Positions 7,953 through 16,812 of a stretch of DNA of 64,000 bases are shown here, piece after piece. The notes under the pieces are model-generated. The model was not told the DNA's origin, did not search any database, and worked only from the letters and a program-made list of their open reading frames with translations. Each line of letters opens with the position of its first letter. Within the stretch, counting starts at the first letter, position 1. The position numbers were made by a program, and so were the translations under genes. Source of the DNA: CBFHSF01 sp965658445 (lineage in GTDB: Bacteria; Bacteroidota; Bacteroidia; Flavobacteriales; Schleiferiaceae); assembly GCA_965658445.1 (NCBI GenBank), contig CBFHSF010000002.1, positions 124,001 to 188,000 on the forward strand. Direction: 5' to 3'.

Positions 7953-9668
7953 ATGTATTCGGAATCCGAATTAAAATCCATGAAGCTCCCTGAGCTTAAG
8001 GAATTGGGTCAATCATTAAATATTCCCAAGGCAAAATCACTCAAGAAAGCTGAGCTCATTGATGCCATTGCCGGTGCCGGCAAACCTTCTTTTGAAGGGG
8101 GTTCAAGCGACGACAGTACTAACAAAGGAAAAGCAGCAGAGCTGCCCTTTGACGCTTCCAACAGCCCTTCTTCCAACGACAACACGGCTCCCAGAAAGAG
8201 AGCGAGAATTCGCAATGCAGAAGGAGGACAGGACGGTGAAAACCGCAGTGATAATCGTGGCGAAAACAAAGGTGGAGAATCGAGAAATGATTCGAAGAAC
8301 GATCAGAAATCGAATCCTAAAAACGACCACCGAAACCAGCAAAATGATGGCGGTAAGGATTCTTCCAACAACGGTCAAAATCGCCAGCAGAATCAGGGAA
8401 AGAATCACCAGAACAACAACCAGAACAACAATCAGAATAATAATCAGAACAATAACCGCCAGAAAAATCAAAAGGGGAACAACCACCCCAATGGCGGCAA
8501 CAACCATCACAAAAATCAAAAATCCAAAGATCCCAGAGATAGAGATTTTGAATTTGACGGCATCATCCTTTCCGAAGGTGTTTTGGAAATTATGCCCGAC
8601 GGATATGGCTTCTTACGATCTTCTGATTACAACTATTTAAATTCTCCAGACGACGTATACGTTTCTCAATCGCAGATCAAACTCTTTGGTCTCAAGACGG
8701 GAGACAACGTTATTGGACAAGTAAGACCTCCCAAAGAAGGAGAAAAATACTTCCCATTGGTAAAGGTGGAAGAAATCAACGGCCGTGCTCCTGACTACGT
8801 TAGAGATCGCGTTGCCTTTGAACACCTCACTCCCCTTTTCCCAGAGGAAAAATTTGATATCACGGGTAACAAGGGAACAGCCTCTACGAGAATTATCGAC
8901 CTCTTTACCCCCATTGGTAAAGGACAGAGGGGATTGATTGTAGCGCAGCCTAAAACCGGTAAGACCACTCTTCTCAAGGAAGTGGCCAATGCCATTGCGG
9001 CAAACCATCCCGAAGCGTACATGATCATCCTTCTCATTGACGAACGTCCGGAAGAGGTTACCGACATGTCTCGCTCCGTAAATGCAGAAGTAGTTGCTTC
9101 TACCTTTGACGAGCCCGCTGAGCGTCACGTACGCGTTGCCAACATCGTTTTGGAAAAAGCCAAGAGAATGGTAGAATGTGGTCATGACGTAATCATCCTT
9201 TTGGATTCGATTACCCGTCTGGCCAGAGCCTATAACACGGTATCTCCAGCCTCAGGAAAAGTACTTTCTGGAGGGGTTGACGCCAACGCACTTCACAAGC
9301 CCAAGCGCTTCTTTGGTGCCGCTCGTAAAATTGAAAACGGAGGTTCTCTCACCGTACTTGCCACGGCATTGATTGACACCGGTTCTAAGATGGACGAGGT
9401 GATCTTTGAAGAATTTAAGGGTACGGGTAACATGGAAATGCAGTTGGACCGAAAGATTGCCAACCGCAGAATTTACCCAGCCATCGATCTTACCGCTTCC
9501 AGCACGCGAAGAGAAGATTTGTTGTTGGACAAAGACGTTCTCAACCGCATGTGGATTTTGAGAAAGTACCTTGCGGACATGAACCCTGTGGAAGCTATGG
9601 AGTTTATCCAAAACCGCATAATGATGACACAGAGCAACGAGGAGTTCTTGATTTCTATGAACGACTAG
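7953..9668 (+). CDS. rho: Transcription termination factor Rho, with Asn/Gln-rich insert
   Basis: Rho is the hexameric RNA helicase that ends transcription. The N-terminal SAP-like helices are at residues 1-42 (SELKSMKLPELKELG). A low-complexity insert rich in Asn, Gln, Lys, Asp and Gly follows to about residue 195. It includes four QNNN units at residues 153-168, encoded by near-perfect 12-base repeats (8409-8456). The RNA-binding domain (GVLEIMPDGYGFLRS) and the RecA-like motor follow: P-loop PKTGKTTL near 332-340, LLIDERPEEV, and ILLDSITRLARAYN. At 571 residues it is longer than E. coli Rho (419), which is common in Bacteroidota. A strong terminator follows. Confidence 0.97.
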   Translation: MYSESELKSMKLPELKELGQSLNIPKAKSLKKAELIDAIAGAGKPSFEGGSSDDSTNKGKAAELPFDASNSPSSNDNTAPRKRARIRNAEGGQDGENRSDNRGENKGGESRNDSKNDQKSNPKNDHRNQQNDGGKDSSNNGQNRQQNQGKNHQNNNQNNNQNNNQNNNRQKNQKGNNHPNGGNNHHKNQKSKDPRDRDFEFDGIILSEGVLEIMPDGYGFLRSSDYNYLNSPDDVYVSQSQIKLFGLKTGDNVIGQVRPPKEGEKYFPLVKVEEINGRAPDYVRDRVAFEHLTPLFPEEKFDITGNKGTASTRIIDLFTPIGKGQRGLIVAQPKTGKTTLLKEVANAIAANHPEAYMIILLIDERPEEVTDMSRSVNAEVVASTFDEPAERHVRVANIVLEKAKRMVECGHDVIILLDSITRLARAYNTVSPASGKVLSGGVDANALHKPKRFFGAARKIENGGSLTVLATALIDTGSKMDEVIFEEFKGTGNMEMQLDRKIANRRIYPAIDLTASSTRREDLLLDKDVLNRMWILRKYLADMNPVEAMEFIQNRIMMTQSNEEFLISMND

Positions 9669-9676
9669 AAAGAATT

Positions 9677-9702
9677 CAAGCTTCAACATCAAGCTTCAAC
9701 AT
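9677..9702. repeat. Tandem 13-base repeat after rho
   Basis: CAAGCTTCAACAT occurs twice in a row (9677-9689 and 9690-9702) between the rho stop codon and its terminator. It is probably a chance duplication in the 3' untranslated region. Confidence 0.8.
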
Positions 9703-9710
9703 ACGGGAAA

Positions 9711-9738
9711 GCCATCTGCCCAGCAGGTGGCTTTTTTT
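9711..9738 (+). terminator. Intrinsic terminator of rho
   Basis: GCCATCTG (9711-9718) pairs with CAGGTGGC (9724-9731), with one G-T pair, and is followed by seven Ts. Confidence 0.9.
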
Positions 9739-9776
9739 ATGAATCAAAAAAGAATGGCAACGGAGGAAATCGGGTC

Positions 9777-10964
9777 TTACAGCTTTCGAGTAACCAGGTA
9801 GTAACTAAGCCCAGTAGTTAGTGCGAGAAGCACTCCGGAACCAATGTATGGAAATTGGTAGGCAACAATATACATGGGCCCTCCGATAATGGGGCCGATA
9901 AACCGGGCCAGAGACCCAAAGCTCTGGTTGATTCCCAAGTACTTTCCTTGCTCTTTCTCAGAAATCACTTTGGAGATTAACGTGTTGATAGTTGGGGTCA
10001 AAAACGCCACACCAAAACTCACGACCACAAGGCAGAGGAGTTCTAGAGGAATGAAATACCCTTCGGGCACCCATGGCATGGCCGCAAGACCAATCATCAT
10101 AAGAATATTTCCGAGGACGAGTAGTTTTCTCTCTCCTAACTTCTTGTTTATGGGGCCAATCAGCCCTCCTTGGATAACCACGGCCGAGACCCCAATAAAG
10201 GCAAAGACATATCCAATTTCCTTTTCACTGAGGTGGTAAATTTCCTTCCACATCAAAGACGCCGTCACTTGCATTAAGCTAAAGCCCACGATAAAGACAA
10301 AATTGATGACCAGGAGTTGGCGAACGATTTCTTTAGAAAATCCCGATTTCAAGTCCCCAAAGGGATTGGGAATAATTCTCGAGTTTGGATTTTTCTCCTT
10401 TATGGACTCAGGTAAAAAGAAGTAGGCAGAAACAAAATTGAGGGCACAGAATACCATAGCCGCATACCCTACGTATTCAAATCCAAAGTCTTCCTGAAGA
10501 ATTCCACCGAGGAAGGGCCCAACGATAAAACCTGCACCAAAGGCCGCACCCATATACCCAAAGACCTGCGCCCTCTTTTCAGGAGGAGTCACGTCAGAAA
10601 TATAAGCTTGCGCTGCAGAGATATTTGCCGAACCGAAGCCAGAAAGCAATCGAGAAAATAGCAACATCATTAAAGTTGTGGACTGCGAAAAGAAACCATA
10701 CGCAACGGCCATTACCGCAATTGAAGTCAGCATGATAGGACGTCTACCGTAGCGGTCACTCAAGCCACCCCAAAAGGAAGCGAAGAAAAATTGCATCAGG
10801 CTAAAACCACCCACAATGGCTCCAATCATAAAACCGGAAGCTCCCAAGTCCTTTGCGTAGATGGGCAGAATGGGAATGATCAAACCAAACCCTAGCAAAT
10901 CCAGAAAGACCGTAAAAAACAAAACACCAAGGGCGTAGCCCTTAACCGAGGAGCCTTTTTGCAT
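9777..10964 (-). CDS. MFS transporter of the TCR/Tet (drug:H+ antiporter) type
   Basis: This 395-residue protein has about twelve hydrophobic segments and MFS signatures: the loop 2-3 motif GGLSDRYGRRPIML and motif GFGSANISAAQAYISDVTPPEKRA, typical of TCR/Tet-like proteins. It starts with an in-frame ATG at 10964, four bases after the RNase Z stop, so the two genes are probably cotranscribed. A drug or metabolite efflux role is plausible; the substrate cannot be read. Confidence 0.9.
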   Translation of the reverse strand: MQKGSSVKGYALGVLFFTVFLDLLGFGLIIPILPIYAKDLGASGFMIGAIVGGFSLMQFFFASFWGGLSDRYGRRPIMLTSIAVMAVAYGFFSQSTTLMMLLFSRLLSGFGSANISAAQAYISDVTPPEKRAQVFGYMGAAFGAGFIVGPFLGGILQEDFGFEYVGYAAMVFCALNFVSAYFFLPESIKEKNPNSRIIPNPFGDLKSGFSKEIVRQLLVINFVFIVGFSLMQVTASLMWKEIYHLSEKEIGYVFAFIGVSAVVIQGGLIGPINKKLGERKLLVLGNILMMIGLAAMPWVPEGYFIPLELLCLVVVSFGVAFLTPTINTLISKVISEKEQGKYLGINQSFGSLARFIGPIIGGPMYIVAYQFPYIGSGVLLALTTGLSYYLVTRKL

Positions 10965-10968
10965 GGCA

Positions 10969-11883
10969 CTAAGGTACGTTAATTACCCTACCGTCATAGG
11001 CTAGTTCCGAATTTCTAAAGCGCTTTTTGGCCTCTTCCAAAAAGACTTCACGAGACTCATAACGAACGGAATAATGCCCCAGCAAAAGCCTTTTGGCAGA
11101 GGTTCGCTTGGCAACTTTTGCAGCGTCTGCTGCTGTGGAATGAAGGGTTTTATCCGCCAACTTTCTATCCTTCTCTACAAACGTGGATTCGTGGTACATC
11201 AAATCCAAACCATGAGCTACCTCGTGGTAATCCTCTTGGTAAGCAGTATCTGAAAAGAATCCATAAGACAATGGGGGCGCGGGATCCGTTGTCAATTCAG
11301 AGTTCGGAATGATCTCTCCATTGGGCATCTCGTAATCCAAACCGCGCTTAATACCGGCTCGCAGCGACTTGGGAATTTCGTAAGAATCAGCCACTGAGCC
11401 TAAAAGGGAACGTTCAGCGAGCTTTTCTTTAAAGACAAAACCCTGTGTAGCTATGGAATGCTTTAGGGGAATTGACCACACCTCTACTTTAGAATCTTCG
11501 TGAATCTTCTGGGGCTTGTCGATCTTAATCTCATTAAAATGCAAAGTATAGTGCAGACGCGTATTGGAAACGCGCATTTGGAATTCCAGGAGCTTTCTAA
11601 GGTTCACCGGACAGTGAACCGTAAGCGGTTTATCTCTTTTTAAGAGATGGAAGCTAGACAGCAATCCTATAAGACCGTAATAGTGATCTCCATGAAGATG
11701 AGAAATAAAGATGTGATCAATCTTGGTGAACTTGATCTTGTTCTTTCTCATAGCCACTTGCGTGCCTTCACCACAGTCTATTAAAAAAAACCGCTCAGCC
11801 ATTTTAAGGATCTGAGCGGTTGGGTTTTGTATGCTAGTTGGAGTGGCGGAGCCACATCCCAATATGGTCAATTCAAAAGCCAT
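10969..11883 (-). CDS. rnz: Ribonuclease Z (tRNA 3'-endonuclease)
   Basis: RNase Z trims tRNA precursors at the 3' end. The 304-residue metallo-beta-lactamase fold protein has the ELTILGCGSATPT start, the Zn motif HLHGDH at residues 62-67, FFSDTAYQE with the metal Asp, and LLLGHYSVRY with the C-terminal His. The exosite and length agree with the short bacterial form. It is the first gene of a two-gene unit with the MFS transporter. Confidence 0.95.
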   Translation of the reverse strand: MAFELTILGCGSATPTSIQNPTAQILKMAERFFLIDCGEGTQVAMRKNKIKFTKIDHIFISHLHGDHYYGLIGLLSSFHLLKRDKPLTVHCPVNLRKLLEFQMRVSNTRLHYTLHFNEIKIDKPQKIHEDSKVEVWSIPLKHSIATQGFVFKEKLAERSLLGSVADSYEIPKSLRAGIKRGLDYEMPNGEIIPNSELTTDPAPPLSYGFFSDTAYQEDYHEVAHGLDLMYHESTFVEKDRKLADKTLHSTAADAAKVAKRTSAKRLLLGHYSVRYESREVFLEEAKKRFRNSELAYDGRVINVP

Positions 11884-11909
11884 ATAGTTATTTTGCGGTC
11901 AATGAATCT

Positions 11910-12671
11910 CTACTTTACCATGATTCTTCCTGAGCGAGTGTAATCGCCAATGGTCAAAGTGTAAAGGTATAATCCAGAAGCCATGTCATTTCTTTGAATG
12001 GTGATTTCATTGTCACCCACCTGAGTCTGACCTTCCAGTTTCTGAGCGACCCTTCCGGTAATATCCATAATGGTCAACTCATAAGGCTTAGCGTCTCTAG
12101 AAGTAAAAGTCATAGAAGACTCCTCAGTCATAGGAGTTGGGAAAACTGAAAAAGACTGGTTGATAACATCGCGCTCTGTTAGGCTAATGGGGGCAACCAC
12201 TTCTATGGTCATGTAGAAGTCAAAGACACCCGACTGCTGACCGAATCCGGTAACGGTTGCCCAGCCTTCTGCTCGTACGGTAACATTGTGAACCCCCAAT
12301 TCTGCCATAGTAGGTGTTCCGGTGATTTTAAAACATCCATTGTCTCCACCAAACCAGAAGCAGTCTGCATTGTCACAAACGTAGCTCAGGGAGGCCGGCA
12401 AACCAATGACATTGATAATTTGCATAGAATCCACTGTCGCGGGAATGGTAAAGCCCAACGTATCCAATGTAGTGTCAGCAGGAACTACCATTTGAGCGGT
12501 TTGATCGTAGGGATCACCGTAGGTAGCCAATGGCATAATCACCACAGAATCGGGTGCGGTGGCACCAGGAGAATAGATACCGGGAACCGTAAGAGAATTG
12601 TCAATATTACATTGACCGTAACTCAAAAGTGAAGTGATTCCCAATGTCAGTGCTAAGTAAAATTTCTTCAT
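11910..12671 (-). CDS. Secreted protein with type IX secretion C-terminal sorting domain
   Basis: This 253-residue protein has an N-terminal signal peptide (MKKFYLALTLGITSLLSYG, cleavage likely before QCN). Its last 75 residues or so form a T9SS type A sorting domain (FSVFPTPM, then YELTIMDITGRV, ASGLYLYTL and the end SGRIMVK). It would be exported by Sec and then by the type IX system to the cell surface or medium. The middle part (about 25-170) has Asp-rich beta-type sequence and a Cys pair (VCDNADCFW) but matches no enzyme I recognise. Confidence 0.88.
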   Translation of the reverse strand: MKKFYLALTLGITSLLSYGQCNIDNSLTVPGIYSPGATAPDSVVIMPLATYGDPYDQTAQMVVPADTTLDTLGFTIPATVDSMQIINVIGLPASLSYVCDNADCFWFGGDNGCFKITGTPTMAELGVHNVTVRAEGWATVTGFGQQSGVFDFYMTIEVVAPISLTERDVINQSFSVFPTPMTEESSMTFTSRDAKPYELTIMDITGRVAQKLEGQTQVGDNEITIQRNDMASGLYLYTLTIGDYTRSGRIMVK

Positions 12672-12790
12672 ATAAATCGGGTGTTAGGGTAGTTTTATTC
12701 TGTCTTAGTATGGTTCTTTTTAACTGTATCCCGTTTGTGTAGCTAAAGATACGTTTTTTTGAAGCGCATTACATGGCACAAATGCTCTCT

Positions 12791-13738
12791 CTACGCTTTT
12801 GGTTCGTTGAGTTTAGATTTAGACGCCAACAAATACATAACCGCCATTCGAATGGCCACACCGTTTTCTACTTGATTTAGAATGATGCTTTGATCCGAAT
12901 CCGCTACTTCACTGGTAATTTCAACTCCACGATTGATGGGTCCGGGGTGCATTACGGTAATCTTTTTATCCAATGCATTGAGGTGATCCATGGTCAATCC
13001 GTATTGCATGGTGTACTCTCTCACGCTTGGGAAATACCTCATGTCTTGTCTCTCGTGCTGTACGCGAAGCATGTTGGCCACATCACACCATTCCAAGGCT
13101 TTTTGGAGGTCGTGCTCCACTCTTACACCGGTGGTATGAATATACTTGGGAACCAATGTTGTGGGTCCGCAAACCATGACTTCTGCGCCAAGCTTTTGGA
13201 GGCATAGAATATTTGAAAGGGCCACTCGGGAGTGCAACACGTCTCCGATGATGGCAATTTTCTTTCCGGTAAAGTCCGTTCCGTGGTGCTGTCGGATGGA
13301 AAAGGCATCTAGCAATGCTTGTGTCGGATGCTCATGCGCTCCATCTCCTGCATTGACAATCACTGAATCCACGTGCTGAGATAAGAAGTCTGGAGCACCG
13401 GGATTGGGGTGTCTCATCACAATCATGTCCACCTTCATGGAAAGAATGTTGTTCACCGTATCAATCAGGGTTTCTCCCTTCTTAACGGAAGAAGACGCAG
13501 CAGAGAAATTAATCACATCTGCAGAAAGTCTCTTCTCTGCCAACTCAAAGGACAAACGAGTCCTCGTACTGTTTTCGAAAAACAAGTTGGCAATGGTAAT
13601 GTCGCGAAGTGAGGGAACTTTTTTAATGGGACGATTGATAACTTCTACAAACTGGTCTGCCGTTGTAAAAATCAACTCAATATCCTCCTTGGTAAGGTCT
13701 TTAATTCCGAGGAGGTGATTAACGCTCAATTCACTCAT
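12791..13738 (-). CDS. pyrB: Aspartate carbamoyltransferase catalytic chain
   Basis: PyrB condenses carbamoyl phosphate and aspartate in pyrimidine synthesis. The 315-residue chain has the carbamoyl phosphate loop STRTRLSFE (S57-T60 region), HPTQALLD, MRHPNPGAP and the C-terminal HPGPINRGVE. No pyrI regulatory chain is adjacent, which fits the PyrR-associated ATCase type. It overlaps pyrR by eight bases, so translation is coupled. The carA gene for the preceding enzyme is at 55.7 kb in this window. Confidence 0.97.
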   Translation of the reverse strand: MSELSVNHLLGIKDLTKEDIELIFTTADQFVEVINRPIKKVPSLRDITIANLFFENSTRTRLSFELAEKRLSADVINFSAASSSVKKGETLIDTVNNILSMKVDMIVMRHPNPGAPDFLSQHVDSVIVNAGDGAHEHPTQALLDAFSIRQHHGTDFTGKKIAIIGDVLHSRVALSNILCLQKLGAEVMVCGPTTLVPKYIHTTGVRVEHDLQKALEWCDVANMLRVQHERQDMRYFPSVREYTMQYGLTMDHLNALDKKITVMHPGPINRGVEITSEVADSDQSIILNQVENGVAIRMAVMYLLASKSKLNEPKA

Positions 13739-14276
13739 TCTCTTGAGATCTAATTATATACACACCGTCGTGATCGTTAGTTTCACTCCAGTTCACTTCT
13801 ACTTTCTCTGAGGCTATAGAGTCTACTCTTCGACCGCTGTAGTCGGGCTGAATGGGCAGCTCTCTTGAAAATCTTCTGTCGATTAGGACCAACAATTCCA
13901 CGGCCTTGGCACGACCAAAGCTATTGATGGCATCCATGGCCGATCGCACAGAGCGCCCCGTGTACAAGACGTCGTCAACAAAAATTACATTCTTGTTTTC
14001 TACCAAAAAATCAATATGGGTTTGATTGGCCTTGAGCGGCTCATCGCGTCTTCTAAAATCATCCCTAAAGAAGGTGATGTCTAGAGATCCCAAATGAATG
14101 TCTTTGATTTGATAGCGATCTCTGAGCAGAGACACCATGCGCTGGGCAAAGTCAATGCCCCTTGGTTGAAGACCAATAATTACCGAATCAGAAAAATCGC
14201 CGTGATTTTCTATGAGCTCACAACACAGTCGGTTTAAGATAATGTCTAGCTCTTTTTGACTTAATAGCTCCTTCAT
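13731..14276 (-). CDS. pyrR: Bifunctional pyr operon regulator / uracil phosphoribosyltransferase PyrR
   Basis: This PRTase-fold protein of 181 residues has the PRPP loop VIFVDDVLYTGRS (residues 97-109) and the VIIGLQPRG strand. In Gram-positives PyrR binds pyr mRNA and controls attenuation. Here I see no matching anti-antiterminator hairpin in the 117-base spacer upstream, so RNA-binding regulation is unproven. A TAnnTTTG-like element (TACTTTTG, 14301-14294 on the minus strand) lies just upstream. Confidence 0.93.
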   Translation of the reverse strand: MKELLSQKELDIILNRLCCELIENHGDFSDSVIIGLQPRGIDFAQRMVSLLRDRYQIKDIHLGSLDITFFRDDFRRRDEPLKANQTHIDFLVENKNVIFVDDVLYTGRSVRSAMDAINSFGRAKAVELLVLIDRRFSRELPIQPDYSGRRVDSIASEKVEVNWSETNDHDGVYIIRSQENE

Positions 14277-14393
14277 GGGTATTTATTGTATGGCAAAAGT
14301 ACAAATTACTGCACGTAGTTTCTACTTGGTTTCATTTTATTCGCAGAAAGTCCTTGATATCTTTGAGTGATTTTGGTGGAGTTTAGAAATGCT

Positions 14394-15752
14394 CTAGAGC
14401 TCCACCCAGTTCTTCCCCCATTCATCCAAAGACTGACCGTGAAAGTTCCCTGAACTCATCAGCAAGAGGGTTGACGGGTCTGAGGATTCCTCGGAAAGTC
14501 GCTTCCAAACCGTTTCTACTTCGTCATACACCTCAACACCTTCACCAAAGGCTTTAGCTACGGACTCTATGGACAAATCGGGTAGCTTTTTATGCGCAAC
14601 GGCTTCGTGATTAAAGTACACAATGGCAACATCGGCATCCGCCAAGGCACCGTTGTACTGAGGTAAAAACTCTGGATTGAGACTTGAAAAAGTGTGCAAT
14701 TCCAAACAGGCTACCAATTTAGAATCTGGCTTGGCTTCTGCGGTACTTGTAACCGTAGCTTTTACCTTGCTGGGGGCATGGGCAAAGTCCTTGTAGGCGG
14801 CCTTCCCTCCCTTTTCTGCGATGAGCTCTAAACGCTTGGAAGCTCCGGTAAAGGATTGAATGGCCTCGTAAAAATCGTCATCCATAATTCCCATTTGCTG
14901 ACAAATCAAACGAGCACCTTCTAGGTTCAGCAAGTTGTGCTTCCCAAAAATGGAAAGAGGCACTTCACCGATTTCAGTATATAAATACGTTTGGTTGTCC
15001 TCCACTTGATATTCGGGGTAACCATAGGATTGCATTTTGTAATCTCCGCCATGGTTTTCTACCAAATTGGCGAGAACCTCATCTTCGCGATTGTAAATGA
15101 CCATTCCACCCTCTTCCACTCCGTCAAGGTACTTAGAGAATTGCTCTACGTAGTTTTCAAAGGTTGGGAAGACATTGATGTGATCCCAGGCAATCCCTGA
15201 AATTACCGTGATGTTGGGATGATATAAATGGAATTTTGGTCTTCTATCGATGGGAGAACTCAGGTATTCGTCTCCTTCCAGAATCATAAAAGTCGATTCT
15301 TCACTCATCTTTACCATGGTAGAAAAACCCTCTAACTGAGCTCCTACCATGTAATCTTCATCTCGGTCGTGATAGTGCAAGACGTGCAAAATCATAGAGG
15401 TGATGGTCGTCTTTCCGTGGGATCCGGCCACCACCACACGGGTTTTCCCCTTAGAGGCTTCGTACAAATACTCAGGATAGCTGTAAATGGAAAGTCCCAT
15501 CTCTTGAGCGGATAACAACTCGGGGTTGTCTTCACGCGCGTGCATTCCCACAATCACAGCGTCCAAATCGGCATGAATTCTAGAAGCATCCCACCCCATG
15601 CTAGACGGCAATAAGTCGTACTCAGCCAAGCGTGATCTTGAAGGTTCGAAAATTTCGTCATCAGAACCGGTAACGCGGTGTCCCGCTTCGTGTAACGCTC
15701 TTGCTAGATTGTGCATGGCGCTTCCGCCGATGGCAATAAGGTGAATTTGCAT
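14394..15752 (-). CDS. mpl: Mpl-type UDP-N-acetylmuramate:murein tripeptide ligase
   Basis: This is a Mur ligase of 452 residues. It has the N-terminal IGGSAMHNLA Rossmann start, the ATP loop GSHGKTTIT at residues 110-118, LEGDEYLSSPIDRRPKF, and the C-terminal HAPSKVKATV phrase of the Mpl branch. Mpl reattaches the recycled tripeptide L-Ala-gamma-D-Glu-meso-Dap to UDP-MurNAc in the cytoplasm. MurC is its nearest relative, but the EYLSSPIDRRPKF substrate strand favours Mpl. A TATTTTTG element at 15777-15770 (minus) could be its -7 box. Confidence 0.88.
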   Translation of the reverse strand: MQIHLIAIGGSAMHNLARALHEAGHRVTGSDDEIFEPSRSRLAEYDLLPSSMGWDASRIHADLDAVIVGMHAREDNPELLSAQEMGLSIYSYPEYLYEASKGKTRVVVAGSHGKTTITSMILHVLHYHDRDEDYMVGAQLEGFSTMVKMSEESTFMILEGDEYLSSPIDRRPKFHLYHPNITVISGIAWDHINVFPTFENYVEQFSKYLDGVEEGGMVIYNREDEVLANLVENHGGDYKMQSYGYPEYQVEDNQTYLYTEIGEVPLSIFGKHNLLNLEGARLICQQMGIMDDDFYEAIQSFTGASKRLELIAEKGGKAAYKDFAHAPSKVKATVTSTAEAKPDSKLVACLELHTFSSLNPEFLPQYNGALADADVAIVYFNHEAVAHKKLPDLSIESVAKAFGEGVEVYDEVETVWKRLSEESSDPSTLLLMSSGNFHGQSLDEWGKNWVEL

Positions 15753-15824
15753 GAAGATGAGATTTGCTTCAAAAATAAGTCTATTCTAGAGATTCGAGGC
15801 AGGGTAAATTCAATTTTTTAATCC

Positions 15825-16787
15825 TTAAAAATCTTTAGAAAAATCTTCGGTAAGCGTTTGGAGGAAAGCGAGGACTTGCTGTCTTTCGCTATATGAAAAA
15901 GACTGAATAACAACGGGCTCATTTTCTAAATACAAAGTATCCATTTGAGCGTAGTGGTCAAGAACGCCTTCCAATGTAGCGGCTCCTCCGTCGTGAAAAT
16001 AAGGAGCGGTAACGGAAACATTCCTAAGAGAGGGAACCATAAAGGTATGATCATCTTCTGGTTTTAGCGTCAAGCGAAATCTCCCCGCATCTTCACTCTC
16101 AGTATTGTAGCCATTCCATGCAAATTGATATCCCGTAGTCATTGGGAGGGAATGACATTGCGCACAGCCATGTGTTTTAAAATGCTCTAAGCCTTTGAGC
16201 TCAGCTTCCGAAAATTGTTTTTCCCCAATTAGGTATTGATCGTAAGGCGTATTGACAGAAAGCAATGTCCTCATGTACGCAGAAAGAGCGTCAACCACAT
16301 ACATGGGTTTTGCCGAATCGGAATACACCTCTTGGAATCTTTGGGCGTAATCATTTTTTCTAAGATCCCTAACCAACACTCCCATGTTGTGATCCATTTC
16401 AAAATCCGTTTCCAAGGGAGGATTGATGGTGCGTTCTAAGGGAAAGACACCACCTTCTGCAAAGTACAAAGGCTTGTACACCAAGTTGTATAAACTGGGA
16501 GCATTTCGCATTCCCAAAGCGCCGCCAACACCTACCGAAACCGGTTTGCCGTCGGTAAAGGCCAAATGAGGTAAATGGCAGCTACTACAAGAAATACCTC
16601 TATTGCCCGAGAGTAGTGGGTCAAAGAAGAGATCCTTTCCCAATTCAACCTCCGCAAGACTCATAACCTTGTCATGAGGATAAACGCCTAAGTGATCTGG
16701 AATTTGGGGTGGAGACCAATTTTGAGAAGTCGGTTGAGTGCATGAAGCCACTAAACTCAATAAAGAAATGAGGTTCAACCAACGCAT
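15825..16787 (-). CDS. Di-haem cytochrome c peroxidase, MauG/MbnH-like lipoprotein
   Basis: This 320-residue protein has two c-type haem sites, CSSCH at 67-71 and CAQCH at 208-212, and the family phrases FFDPLLSGNRGISC, MVPSLRNV and PYFHDGG. The N-terminus (LSLVASC) is a lipobox, so it is anchored in an envelope membrane and is periplasmic or surface exposed. Relatives either reduce hydrogen peroxide (CcpA) or modify a partner protein (MauG on methylamine dehydrogenase, MbnH on MbnP). It lies 25 bases downstream of an MbnP-like gene, which favours the second role. It is the last gene of a three-gene minus-strand unit. Confidence 0.88.
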   Translation of the reverse strand: MRWLNLISLLSLVASCTQPTSQNWSPPQIPDHLGVYPHDKVMSLAEVELGKDLFFDPLLSGNRGISCSSCHLPHLAFTDGKPVSVGVGGALGMRNAPSLYNLVYKPLYFAEGGVFPLERTINPPLETDFEMDHNMGVLVRDLRKNDYAQRFQEVYSDSAKPMYVVDALSAYMRTLLSVNTPYDQYLIGEKQFSEAELKGLEHFKTHGCAQCHSLPMTTGYQFAWNGYNTESEDAGRFRLTLKPEDDHTFMVPSLRNVSVTAPYFHDGGAATLEGVLDHYAQMDTLYLENEPVVIQSFSYSERQQVLAFLQTLTEDFSKDF

Positions 16788-16812
16788 GATATTTCAATAA
16801 AAATGAGGTAGA

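Noticed and set aside
8059..8640. Long frames on both strands over the Rho insert
   Set aside because: They are alternate-frame readings of the biased Asn/Gln/Lys codons and give Ile/Thr/Val-rich peptides without domain or start context.
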